A DNA stretch of 28,160 nt from Selaginella kraussiana (lineage: Eukaryota > Streptophyta > Lycopodiopsida > Selaginellales > Selaginellaceae). The stretch is from assembly GCA_001021135.1 (NCBI GenBank), contig LDJE01105914.1, positions 1-28,160 of the forward strand. The letters are read 5' to 3'. Shown piece after piece: positions 20,195 to 28,160 of this stretch (the stretch's first letter is position 1; each line of letters opens with the position of its first letter). The notes under the pieces were generated by a model that was not told the origin of the DNA, did not search any database, and worked only from the letters and a program-made list of their open reading frames with translations. The position numbers were made by a program, and so were the translations under genes.

Positions 20195-20789
20195 TCGCTA
20201 TTGCTAGAACCCTAATGGGCCCTTCGTCAACAAAATGTATGCCTACCCCGACCGACGCTTAGAATATCCCCCAGGATTAACATTCTTCTAGAAAAAGCAA
20301 CGCTCCTTTCAGCTTCCTTCTCTCGCGTCTGCGCAAGCGATCCTGGACTTAGACCTAGACATGCACGCGCCAACTCTGTTTCTTAATTGCAACTATGTTT
20401 GGCCCCGGGAATAAATAATCCGAAAAAATAATCAAGTGCCAAATGGATCACTACAGGGAGCGAACTCTAAATTGGTGCCCAGTCTACATGGACCAACCAA
20501 TGGAAACGATAGAGCTAAGATCTGCACTAACGGACAATTACAAGCCCTCCATACGCGGTACTTGAGCATAACGTTGGCCTTGTGTCGTCCTGGTACTCCT
20601 GGCCGACCACTTTCGTCACCATCATCTTCCAATAGACAATTACAGTTTAAGTTCGATTGGGTTGAAATTGCTGGTATTCAAGCAAAACTCTTTGTAAAAG
20701 GACGGAGAGGTTTTTTTATGCTGCCCTTTTAGGGCAGAAAGGAAAGGGAATGGAGATTTAAGCGCGGCCGGCAACATCGGAGAGCAAGG
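20195..20789. other. Intergenic, divergent OGDH / SYS1
   Basis: This 595-bp gap holds both promoters. Near OGDH is a combined telo-box/site II element (20207-20222). The middle (about 20330-20720) has weak open frames on both strands, plus 20436-20732 and minus 20432-20632, with no family I recognise; they may be chance or remains of an old insertion. Next to SYS1 a GC-rich patch (20762-20772) precedes the ATG. Confidence 0.55.
20207..20222 (-). promoter_or_regulatory. Telo-box plus site II element, OGDH promoter
   Basis: GAACCCTAATGGGCCC carries an AACCCTAA telo-box overlapping TGGGCC, the site II core bound by TCP factors. It lies 13-28 bp upstream of the OGDH ATG. The pairing of these two motifs is known from plant promoters of ribosomal and mitochondrial protein genes; use here is inference. 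Confidence 0.6.
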
Positions 20790-21362
20790 ATGTTCTATGG
20801 CGCCGTGGTATGGGATCCGTGGCTCATCGTGTCGCAGATCGTGTGCATCCAGTGCCTCCACTATGTCAGCCTGGGCGTGCTCCTTTGGGCCTTCATTGGC
20901 CTCCGGCAGCTGCCCGGAAGCGGTGGGCTCTCCCTCAAATTCTTTTTCGACTACTCGATCCTCTCCCTGTCTTCCGCCACGGGCTGGTTGCTCGCGATCG
21001 CCTTCATCGTCAATTCGATTGTCGGGTATGTAGTCGCCGACCGGTTGCAGATCTGAATGAACCTACCTTCGTTTGCAGCGCCGCCCTCCTCTTTGTTCTC
21101 GTCGAGAGGGCCAAGAAGTGCCTCGACTTTGCCGCGACAGTGTACATAATACATTTCCTCTTCTGCGTCCTCTACGCGGGTTTACCTTCGACCTTCAGCT
21201 GGTGGATCGTCAATGGGCTCTGCCTCGCATCAACCTCGCTGTTGGGCGAGTGGCTCTGTATGAAACGGGAGCTCCGCGACATACCCATGAGAAGCGGACG
21301 AGCAAGTAAGTAAGCCTACACATTTGAACCTCTTCTATGTATGTATGATTTCAGGCGTATAA
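20790..21362 (+). CDS. SYS1: SYS1 homologue, Golgi membrane protein
   Basis: Integral Golgi membrane protein that in yeast and animals recruits the Arl3/ARFRP1 GTPase; 156 aa, family length. Exons: 20790-21025, 21079-21305, 21355-21362. It starts MFYGAVVWDPWLIVSQIVC, then LKFFFDYSILSLSSATGW, LLFVLVERAKKCLDFAATVY, WWIVNGLCLASTSLLGEWLC and MKRELRDIP, all family blocks, with four hydrophobic membrane segments. The last exon is an 8-nt coding piece: donor GTAAGT at 21306 and acceptor TTTCAG at 21354 give an end RASV; without splicing the frame ends RASK at 21313. I prefer the spliced form because both sites are strong and the resulting C-terminus fits the family. Its 3' end faces the VMA22-like gene, 87 bp between stops. 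Confidence 0.93.
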
Positions 21363-21449
21363 TTCTACAACCCGACCACATTGTTGATCGCCGCAATGCT
21401 TAGAAACAAACCCCTGTATCGTTCTTATTAAACATCAGCTAAATCTTAT

Positions 21450-22083
21450 TCATTCTTCATCTAGAACGTCTAACAGAGCCCTTTGGCTGTTCACCACCTC
21501 CAGCAGTGTCCCAATGGCTGTCAAACCGCAGGCGTTAGTTCCTTCATGATCGAAGCTTACCTTTCTGGAAGCAACGTTGAGAGGACCTCAAGTGCGGGGA
21601 TGGAAAGCCCCCAAAGCTACAAGCAATTGGGTCGGCCCTTGTGCATACGAACGTCTACTGTTGCTTTGTAGAGATGAAAAATCCACCACTCACCTCGTCG
21701 GTCTCTTCGTCTGAACTTGTGTCCTGAACTCGTTCCACCGTCTCGTCCTTGCTTCTCAATTCCAACTGCATCCTGGAATCCTTTCCTTCTGAATGCAAGT
21801 AGTATGTTCATCAGATCCATAAGAGACAGCACTACCCCGAGCTAGAAGAATGGGCGCATGAGGCCTGAGGTTGAAAAGCGACTGGCTGATCCTGGACGGC
21901 CCCATTGCATACCGAGCTCGTGCCATTTCCATCCATCCCTGATTATCAATCTTAGATCGCACAGGTTGGTAAACCAAGTACCTCTGCGAGCTGTGTGCCG
22001 GCAGCATGTCGAAGACGTAGGAGCTCATCTGCGGAGTCGAGAAGGCGGATCACGCTCGCGTCATTGTTAGTAGGAGGACTCAT
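21450..22083 (-). CDS. VMA22/CCDC115 homologue, V-ATPase assembly factor
   Basis: Small protein, 153 aa, that I match to the VMA22/CCDC115 family, ER factors that assemble the V0 sector of the vacuolar H+-ATPase. Exons on the minus strand: 22083-21982, 21938-21836, 21788-21694, 21654-21561, 21517-21450; introns 43, 47, 39 and 43 nt. Evidence: an N-terminal amphipathic helix (SVIRLLDSADELLRLRHAA) leading to EGWMEMARARYAMGPSRISQ, the family's GW-L/M-x-L/M-A-x-ARYAMG block; a charged, poorly conserved linker (KDETVERVQDTSSDEETDE); then DPIACSFGGFPSPHLRSSQ and a final helix ending VLDEE, matching the DPLxWFGxLVxPxLRxAQ block. The frame only holds when all four tiny introns are removed, which supports them. 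Intron 3, at 39 nt with acceptor CAGTAG, is the weakest. The Trp of the WFG block is missing (CSFGG). Confidence 0.8.
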
Positions 22084-22125
22084 TTTTAGGGTTTAGCCAT
22101 TTTTTTAGGGTTCTAGTGAACAACT
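22084..22125. promoter_or_regulatory. 42-bp bidirectional promoter, VMA22-like / HBS1-like
   Basis: Only 42 bp separate the divergent start codons. The stretch holds two telo-box-like motifs: TTTTTAGGGTTTAG (22083-22096, overlapping the end of the minus-strand ATG) and TTTTTTAGGGTTC (22101-22113). No TATA box is seen. Transcripts of the two genes must have extremely short 5' leaders or start within each other's coding region. Confidence 0.65.
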
Positions 22126-24619
22126 ATGCCTCGCAAAGGCCTGCGCTACTACGACGACGATGGGGACTATGATTACGACGACTATGACGAAGAGTACGAA
22201 GAAGATGGAAAGCAACAGCGCTGGGGCAGTACATCATCAACCGCTCATGGTAACGATTCCAAATAGATAGTTTTGTATTCGACTTCTCTGTATAGGTGCT
22301 CCAGTGGGAAGGTGGGCATGCGTGATCTGCACATTCGAGAACGATGGGCAGCTGCTGGCCTGCGAGATGTGTGGCGGCTTTCGTCCTTCTCAGCAAGGAG
22401 GTATGGTTGCATCACGTTGAGAGAGAGTTGCGTGATTGATAGATGCAACAGACTCTGCTACAAGGGAACACGGTGAGGCCGAGCCTTCGCAGCTGGCCAA
22501 GTCGCTCTTCACACCATTGCCTGCATCCAAACTCAAGAAGGGCAAGGCTCTGGCTTCAGCACGAGAAATGGCAACTTCTCAACCAGCAGGTCAAGTTGCT
22601 CATGATTGATAAGTTGGTTTAAGATTGGAGTTAATTGTATCTCTGCTGTAACAGTGCCATTTAAGTTCGATACGCCTTCACCTGACGATCGCATTCTGGG
22701 AGCACAGACCAAGGCTACTACTACTCCACAAGGTGGTGTATATCCTTCCTTGTTTTTGGGGGCTGCCTTACGTTAAACTTACTGCTTGCTCGGTGCATGC
22801 AGCCACTCGAAAGGGAGGCGAGGTTCACAAGCAGCCATCAAGGCAAGCATCGTCGAGACCAGCGGAGCAGGCGGAGCTTGAAATGCCATCGACAACGGCA
22901 GAAGCGGCCGAGGTCGACGCTGAACCACTGGCGGGCTTGACGCTGAACAATCCAGAAGGAAAGGGTGGTTACCAAGCCAAGTACAGGGGCCTTCCACTGG
23001 AGTCGTACAAGCCAGAACCGTGGATGCTTGTAGGCGCCAAGGGTCTCGATAAGCACCTCCTGCACCTCGTCGTGGTAACTATCTACATCCCCAGCTTGTT
23101 CTTTGATTGTGCCGGCTTTAGGTAGGGCATGTGGATGCAGGCAAGTCCACGCTAATGGGACGAGTTCTACACACGCTGGGTCGGATCACGCAGAAGGAAA
23201 TGCACAAGAATCAAAAGGAAGCCAACGAAATGGTAGGTCATGCACCGCTCATTGTGCTCTCATGTATGCAGTACGTACGTACAGGGGAAGGGTTCGTTCG
23301 CCTATGCCTGGGCTCTGGACGAAGGCTCCGAGGAGAGAGCCCGGGGTGTGACTATAACGGTGGCGGTGGCGCATTTTGAGACACCGAGACTCCGGGTTGT
23401 GCTGCTGGACGCACCGGGGCACAAGGACTTTGTACCAAACATGATATCAGGCGCCGCTCAAGCCGATGCCGCCATCCTCGTTGTCGACGCCTCTGATGGT
23501 GGCTACGAAGCGGGGATGAACGGTGGTGGACAGACGCGAGAGCATGCACTGCTGGCAAGGAGCATGGGGGTGAACCAGCTGGTTGTCGCCGTGAACAAAA
23601 TGGACACGGTGGACTACTCACAGGGCAGGTTCGACGAAATACGGACCAACCTCGGCCCCTTCCTCCGGCAGTGCGGCTTCCGAGATTCCGCGCTCGCCTG
23701 GGTGCCCGTCAGTGCTTCCCAGGGACAAAATCTATCCGAAACTCCCTCCGCCGCCGACCCCTTGAGCTCCTGGTGAGTGATGGTGATTTCGGTTCTCGGT
23801 CGGTTCTGACGAAACACAAACACATACACAGGTTCAAAGGCCCAACGCTGCTGGATGCCGTGGACAAGTTGCAGGCTCCCGCTAGGGACGTTTCCAAGCC
23901 CTTCAGGCTCGGCATTGCCGAAGTTGTGAGGACGCGCACCCTCGGTGCTACGGGCGTTGGCGGAAAGGTAGAGGCGGGAGCGATCAAGGTGGGAACCAAG
24001 GTCATGGTGATGCCCTGTCGAGAAGTGGCCGTTGTCAAGAGCTTGGAACACGACGGGCAGGCCCAACAAGTTGCGAGAGCCGGTGACAGCATTGACATCG
24101 GCCTGCAGGGGGTGGATGCAAGCGCCCTTGTGCCCGGTGGTATTCTCTGCCATCCCGACTACTTGACCCCTGTTGCCACCCGCCTCGAGTTGAGAATTCT
24201 GACTATGAAGCTTACTGTTCCCATCTTGCGAGGCTCACAGGTGAGTTTCTTTCCCTAAACCCTAAACCTAAACTCTGACCCGGCTTTTCAGGTTGTTTTG
24301 CACGTTCATCATGCCAAGGAGGCAGCCAGCGTTGTGGACTTGACTTGCTTGCTGGATCCCAAAACTGGAGAAACAGTGAAGCGTTCTCCCCGATGCTTGA
24401 CATCAAACCAAAATGCGATTGTGGAGGTGGTGGTTCCCTTTTCAAACACTTCAGCTGACGGCCACGGCCATTTTTGTTTACGTTTTTTAGGTTATAACCG
24501 AGCGAGGAGTGTGCGTGGAGGAGTACTCCAAGTTTCGGGCACTGGGTCGGGTGGTGCTGAGAAGCGGCGGGAATACGCTTGCCGTGGGCATTGTAACGAG
24601 GATCGTCACACAGGCGTGA
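22126..24619 (+). CDS. HBS1: HBS1-like translational GTPase (no-go/nonstop decay)
   Basis: EF1A-related GTPase that works with Pelota to rescue stalled ribosomes, 663 aa. Exons: 22126-22249, 22296-22400, 22452-22589, 22655-22732, 22803-23074, 23122-23232, 23285-23772, 23832-24240, 24292-24429, 24491-24619. An acidic Tyr/Asp-rich start ([19 protein letters not shown]) is followed by a RanBP2-type zinc finger (W48, C50, C53, C64, C67), then the HBS1/SKI7 motif [14 protein letters not shown], then the GTPase: GHVDAGKST (241-249), [13 protein letters not shown] (His322), NKMD (380-383), and beta-barrel domains ending [12 protein letters not shown]. The exon 9 donor is ambiguous (GAGGTGGTGGTT): 24426 or 24429. 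Intron 8 carries telomere-like repeats. In plants and animals this gene can also give a SKI7-like product by alternative splicing; whether it does so here cannot be seen. Confidence 0.93.
24253..24273 (+). repeat. Telomere-like repeat in HBS1 intron 8
   Basis: CCCTAAACCCTAAACCTAAA: about three plant telomere units (CCCTAAA) occupy nearly half of the 51-nt intron 24241-24291. Confidence 0.85.
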
Positions 24620-24680
24620 TCAAGAACACGTGTTCCACGGGATTTAATAGCAGGGCAGCACCTTTGTCCATTTTTGTGTC

Positions 24681-26216
24681 ATGGAGGCGCTAATGCATGG
24701 CAGCCGCATTGCATGCTCCAGCAGCAGCCATCGATCGTCCATGGTAGCAGCATCATCCAGTCGACCCTGCTCGGTCGTATTTAGTAGTCGTACTAGTGGT
24801 GCGTGTGGCAAGAGGCGCCGGGGGCGGCTCATTGTAGCGATGGATGCAGCTCAGGCTTTCGATTACGAGTCGCGGAAGATGCAGGAGACGCGGAAGAAGC
24901 AGGTGATTCCCGACGACGAGCGCCTCAAGATAGGGATCCTTGGCTTCGGCAACTTCGGCCAGTTCATGGCCAAGCGCTTCGTCGAGCAGGGCCACCACGT
25001 TCTGGCACATTCTCGATCGGATTACTGTGCGGTCGCCGATTCTATGGGCGTCTCCTACTTCAGGTTGCTTGCTTGCTTGATTTTGCACCCGTTCTCGACT
25101 CAAACTTGTATTGCTGCAGAGATGCAGACGATTTCTGTGAAGAGCATCCCGAGATTGTATTGCTCTGCACTTCCATCCTCTCCACGGAAAATGTCCTGAG
25201 ATCTCTGCCTCTTCAGAGACTGAAGAGGAACACGCTCTTTGTGGACGTTCTATCCGTAAAATACTTCCCAAAAGCGCTGTTCATGCAGGTATGCAAACAA
25301 GTCCCTTGTTGAAAGAGAGTGAAACTGCCGCCGCAGGTTTTGCCGCAAGAGTTTGATATTCTATGCACGCATCCCATGTTTGGACCCGAAAGCGGCAAGG
25401 AGACTTGGGACTCGCTGCCTTTTGTTTACGAAGAGGTCCGTGTTCGAAGGCAAGAGGCCTGCCGGAAGTTCCTCGACATTTTCAGACGAGAGGTTGGTTG
25501 GAACGCTTAGTTGGCTGCGGTTCTGAGCTTTGGATTTGTAGGGTTGCCGGATGGTGGAGATGAATTGTTCCGAGCACGATCGTTATGCCGCCAGCAGCCA
25601 ATTCATCACGCATACTGTTGGAAGGTCTGTTCGTTTGGTCATCTCTGGATACGAAAACGGTTTCTTTCCGCTTATGCAGAATGCTGGGCAAACTTCAACT
25701 TGAATCAACCCCCATAAACACAAAGGGATACGAGACCCTACTTAACCTAGTAAGTGATTTCGCTGTGTTTATCCTTGCCTGCTTAAGTGCTCATACTCAT
25801 AGGTTCAAAACACGGAGAAAGACAGCTTCGATCTCTATTATGGATTGTTCATGTACAATGAAAATGCCACGGAGGAGGTATGCAACTTTTGTTTGTTTTG
25901 CTGGCATTGTCGTTGACAAGAGAATCTGCAGCTTGAACGACTGGAACTCGCATTTGATTCTTTGAAGAAGCAGCTTTTTGGGCAGCTGCACAATGTGCTT
26001 AGGAAGCAGTTGTTTACTGGTTTAGAGCAGCAGCAGCAAAGTAGCGGAGATGCTTCTGCTAAAGCGCTGCAGCTCAGTTTACCGTTTCCACCAGTTGCAG
26101 CTACTTCCTCCCTTGAGAGCGAAAGGAATGGGAATAATCATGCCTCCTCTTCTGAGAACGGATATGCAAGGAATATCGTGCCTCCACTCAAATCGGAGGC
26201 CTCAAGGAAGACCTAG
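24681..26216 (+). CDS. Arogenate dehydrogenase, plastid (TyrA)
   Basis: NADP-dependent arogenate dehydrogenase, last step of tyrosine synthesis in plastids, 406 aa. Exons: 24681-25063, 25120-25288, 25337-25492, 25542-25624, 25680-25749, 25803-25877, 25932-26216. The Ser-rich first 50 residues are a transit peptide. Rossmann motif KIGILGFGNFGQF (Gly88, 90, 93); VLLCTSILSTENVL; THPMFGPESGKETWDSLPF; SEHDRYAASSQFITHTVGR; and the plant-type INTKGYETLLNLVQNT ... LYYGLFMYN. It has one catalytic domain, like Arabidopsis TyrAAT2, not the duplicated form of TyrAAT1. The C-terminal 60 residues are a Gln/Ser/Asn-rich tail (QQQQSSGDASAK...) not expected in the family core. Its ATG lies only 61 bp beyond the HBS1 stop on the same strand. 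Confidence 0.95.
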
Positions 26217-26580
26217 ATGAAAACCAACCGGCAAGAAGCTGCAGTATGATGAGATGTAGATCTAGCTTCGCTAGATGTTAACGATTCATTCGGGAAGAAA
26301 TCATTGTTTTATTCACGACTTGCAAAGTGGGGTTATTTTATTGTAAAACTTAGCATTTTAAAACTTCACTTCAGCTGGCTGAATGATCCATCTCCGCATG
26401 ACCGCATGATTCCATGCATTTTGCCAAGTAATTTCATCCATGGCTGGGTAAATCCCATTTCCGGGGATGTTTCGATTCTGGCAATGGTGTCTGCCGTTGG
26501 ATTGGATCCGACGGCTGCGAGAACATAAATACGGAGACACGTAGCGTATGCAAGACACGTACCGGTTCTGAACACCCAAA

Positions 26581-26620
26581 TGGGATGAATGCTCTGAGAC
26601 TGGGATGAATGCTCTCTGAT
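26581..26620. repeat. 20-bp tandem duplication
   Basis: TGGGATGAATGCTCT occurs at 26581 and again at 26601, head to tail; the last few bases of the two units differ. Confidence 0.8.
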
Positions 26621-27030
26621 ACCGAACAAACAACTTAGCGTCAAAGACCACGTACGTAATTATTTGTGTGCAAGGTAATCAAAAAGAAAATAGGAAAGTA
26701 ATCAACAATTAGTAATAATAGTTGGGATTAGTACGGACTTAGTGAGAAGTTCAGATGCATTGAGAGTGTGAAAAGAACAAGGTGCCTCTGGACACGAATG
26801 CAGTTCTGAGTGTCTTCTCTGTGGATGCTAAGGATAACAATCCTAGTGGATCACCTGCAATGAAGCCACATGAAATGTCTACACAAGATGTCAATTAGTT
26901 CATAAAGTGATCATGTGATTTCACATTCGCCAGCACTGGCTTGGTCTTCAATATTTACATTTTAAATGAAAAACATTCCAAAACGAATAAGGAAAGACCT
27001 ACAATGCTAACTCTTGCACCTCTATGTTCC

Positions 27031-27062
27031 ATGGAAGCCAACACCACGGTGTCGGCTTCCAT
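27031..27062. repeat. 32-bp near-perfect palindrome
   Basis: ATGGAAGCCAACACC is followed directly by its inverted copy GGTGTCGGCTTCCAT with one mismatched pair and a two-base centre. A half-copy, GAAGCCAACA, recurs at about 27074-27083. Confidence 0.85.
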
Positions 27063-27726
27063 AGACACAGTCGAAGCCAACAAAGAAAATAGATCTTGAG
27101 TCCAAGATTAAGAGAGCTTTGACAAACTCCCAAGTTTGCCGAGTACATAGAAATAAAGTTAACAAAATCAACATTACCATCCGGTTTGCATCGTTAGCTT
27201 TTTTTGCTAAGTGTCTGGCATGTTACGAATGTTCTAGAGACATAAACTTGAGCAGCACTTACAGGCTGCAGTTTTATCCATGTCATGGACCTCCATCTCT
27301 TGCAGCTTAGAGGCTGACATGGAATGCAGGTGTTCCCCTCAAGCCGTCAATTGTCCAACTCTACTACTCCTATGGACCACGCTTAACACATAATCTTTCC
27401 TGGAAGATGTTACACGAGGCCATTGGTATTATCGATTCCATGGTTACATGACTACCAGAGTCCATGGTTTTGACAGAAACGTTGCATGTGACGTTTTAAT
27501 TGAAATCACCAAAACTAAGATACATCCGCTTCAAGACGATGGTTCGAGATGTTGTAAGTCTCAGTGTAGAACTTCAACGACGTCCCGTACGTTGGGAACC
27601 TGGAAACAACCACTGTGGTAACTCTAGCATCCATCATGGTTTTCCTGGACGCTGGCAGATGGTTCTTGCAGCAATCACTTGAGTCTTCTCTCAAGATCCT
27701 AAATATAACCATCGTGTAACCGATGC

Positions 27727-27774
27727 TACATGATTGAGTTGATGTTGCTGATGATAAAAGTACATGATTGAGTT
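27727..27774. repeat. 14-bp direct repeat
   Basis: TACATGATTGAGTT occurs twice, 34 bp apart, in the right-hand intergenic region. Confidence 0.75.
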
Positions 27775-27960
27775 TTACAATGAGACTTGCAACATCTATG
27801 AGAGCATCTCCGAACTCCCCTCCAACCTAAAGAATTCATTTACAAATTGAATCTTCAAGGCTGATCCCTTCACTATTGTTTGCAACATCCCTGTCTATAA
27901 GCAAGATAGTTGATAGTGCCAGTCGGCTTATCATGCCACTTTCAGTTTTTTCAACAACAG

Positions 27961-28087
27961 ACAGGGGGTCACACTGTCCATATCAGCTTAAAGATCAAGC
28001 AAAAGTGTATGTATGTCTTTGCCCAAGGACAGAGGGTCACACTGTCCAGGTTTAGTATTAGCTTAAAAGATCAAGCAAAAGTGTATG
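27961..28087. repeat. Two-copy tandem repeat, about 50-60 bp units
   Basis: Copy 1 spans about 27961-28011 and copy 2 about 28029-28087. Both read ACAG-R-GGGTCACACTGTCCA, a short variable spacer, then AGCTTAAA and GATCAAGCAAAAGTGTATG. Copy 2 has a longer spacer by about 8 bp. More copies may lie beyond the window edge. Confidence 0.85.
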
Positions 28088-28160
28088 GCAAGGACGTTAA
28101 ACTATATTAATATTAAAATAAATCGAGAATGCATTCTAAGCAAAAACTCAACACCCTCTA

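Larger units (their letters stand above)
26217..28160. other. AT-rich intergenic region, no supported gene
   Basis: After the TyrA 3' UTR, 1.9 kb remain without a supportable gene. Content: a 20-bp tandem duplication (26581-26620), a 32-bp near-palindrome (27031-27062), a 14-bp direct repeat (27727-27740 and 27761-27774) and a two-copy repeat at 27961-28087. Open frames up to 97 codons occur (minus 26358-26651; minus 27515-27712), none with a family I recognise. The composition is more AT-rich than the gene cluster, so this may be old repeat-derived sequence or the edge of a gene beyond the window. Confidence 0.6.

Noticed and set aside
20436-20732. Plus-strand 98-codon frame between OGDH and SYS1
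   Set aside because: No family match, a comparable frame on the opposite strand, and it sits where both promoters must be.
26611-26625. Sequence resembling an initiator-tRNA primer-binding site of LTR elements
   Set aside because: The match is imperfect, and no long terminal repeats or element genes are visible nearby, so an old LTR element is not supported.
26358-26651. Minus-strand 97-codon frame in the right-hand region
   Set aside because: A GTACGT ... CTCGCAG pair inside it resembles a 48-nt intron, but neither reading matches a family I know. Left as unsupported.
27515-27712. Minus-strand 65-codon frame
   Set aside because: Reads somewhat protein-like (VVVSRFPTYGTSLKFY) but is isolated, with no clear neighbours in phase and no recognised family.

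Overview
The window is plant nuclear DNA, and the layout fits a lycophyte with a compact genome, most likely Selaginella moellendorffii. Three things point there. The genes are plant-type (a PHR2 photolyase homologue, arogenate dehydrogenase, a thylakoid-lumen type FKBP, an ACT-domain Raf-like kinase, plastid-targeted proteins). I resolve 15 protein genes in the first 26.2 kb. Of about 87 introns I could place, nearly all are 39-78 nt and only one (187 nt) exceeds 100 nt. The species call is inference; the plant assignment is strong. All exon positions were worked out by hand from splice sites, reading phase and family alignment from memory.

Layout: 2-610 (+) ribosomal protein S17 (eS17); 722-2327 (-) PHR2; 2651-5176 (+) ARMC8/GID5-like armadillo protein; 5491-7765 (+) STY8/17/46-type ACT-kinase; 8011-9596 (+) secreted acid lipase; 9677-10756 (-) intronless HAD phosphatase of the PYRP2 type; 10987-12451 (-) plastid BASS transporter; 12812-13705 (-) SANT/DUF3755 protein; 13826-14568 (+) lumenal FKBP; 14628-16481 (-) casein kinase 1; 16718-20194 (-) mitochondrial 2-oxoglutarate dehydrogenase E1; 20790-21362 (+) SYS1; 21450-22083 (-) VMA22/CCDC115 homologue; 22126-24619 (+) HBS1-like GTPase; 24681-26216 (+) arogenate dehydrogenase. 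From 26217 to the end is about 1.9 kb of AT-richer DNA with short duplications and one hairpin, where I could not support a gene.

The genes do not form a pathway or cluster; this is an ordinary housekeeping neighbourhood. It is notable for compactness: convergent pairs are 59-111 bp apart between stop codons, one tandem pair has 61 bp between stop and next start, and one divergent pair (VMA22/HBS1) has only 42 bp between its two start codons. Telo-box motifs (AGGGTTT/AAACCCTA) recur just upstream of several start codons, once joined to a TGGGCC site II element.

I found no new multi-gene system. The points most worth a second look are the 42-bp bidirectional promoter, a stop-free in-frame 57-nt intron in the transporter, the lone start-codon exon of S17, micro-exons in CK1 and SYS1, replaced catalytic acids in the HAD protein, and the uncharacterised right-hand region.
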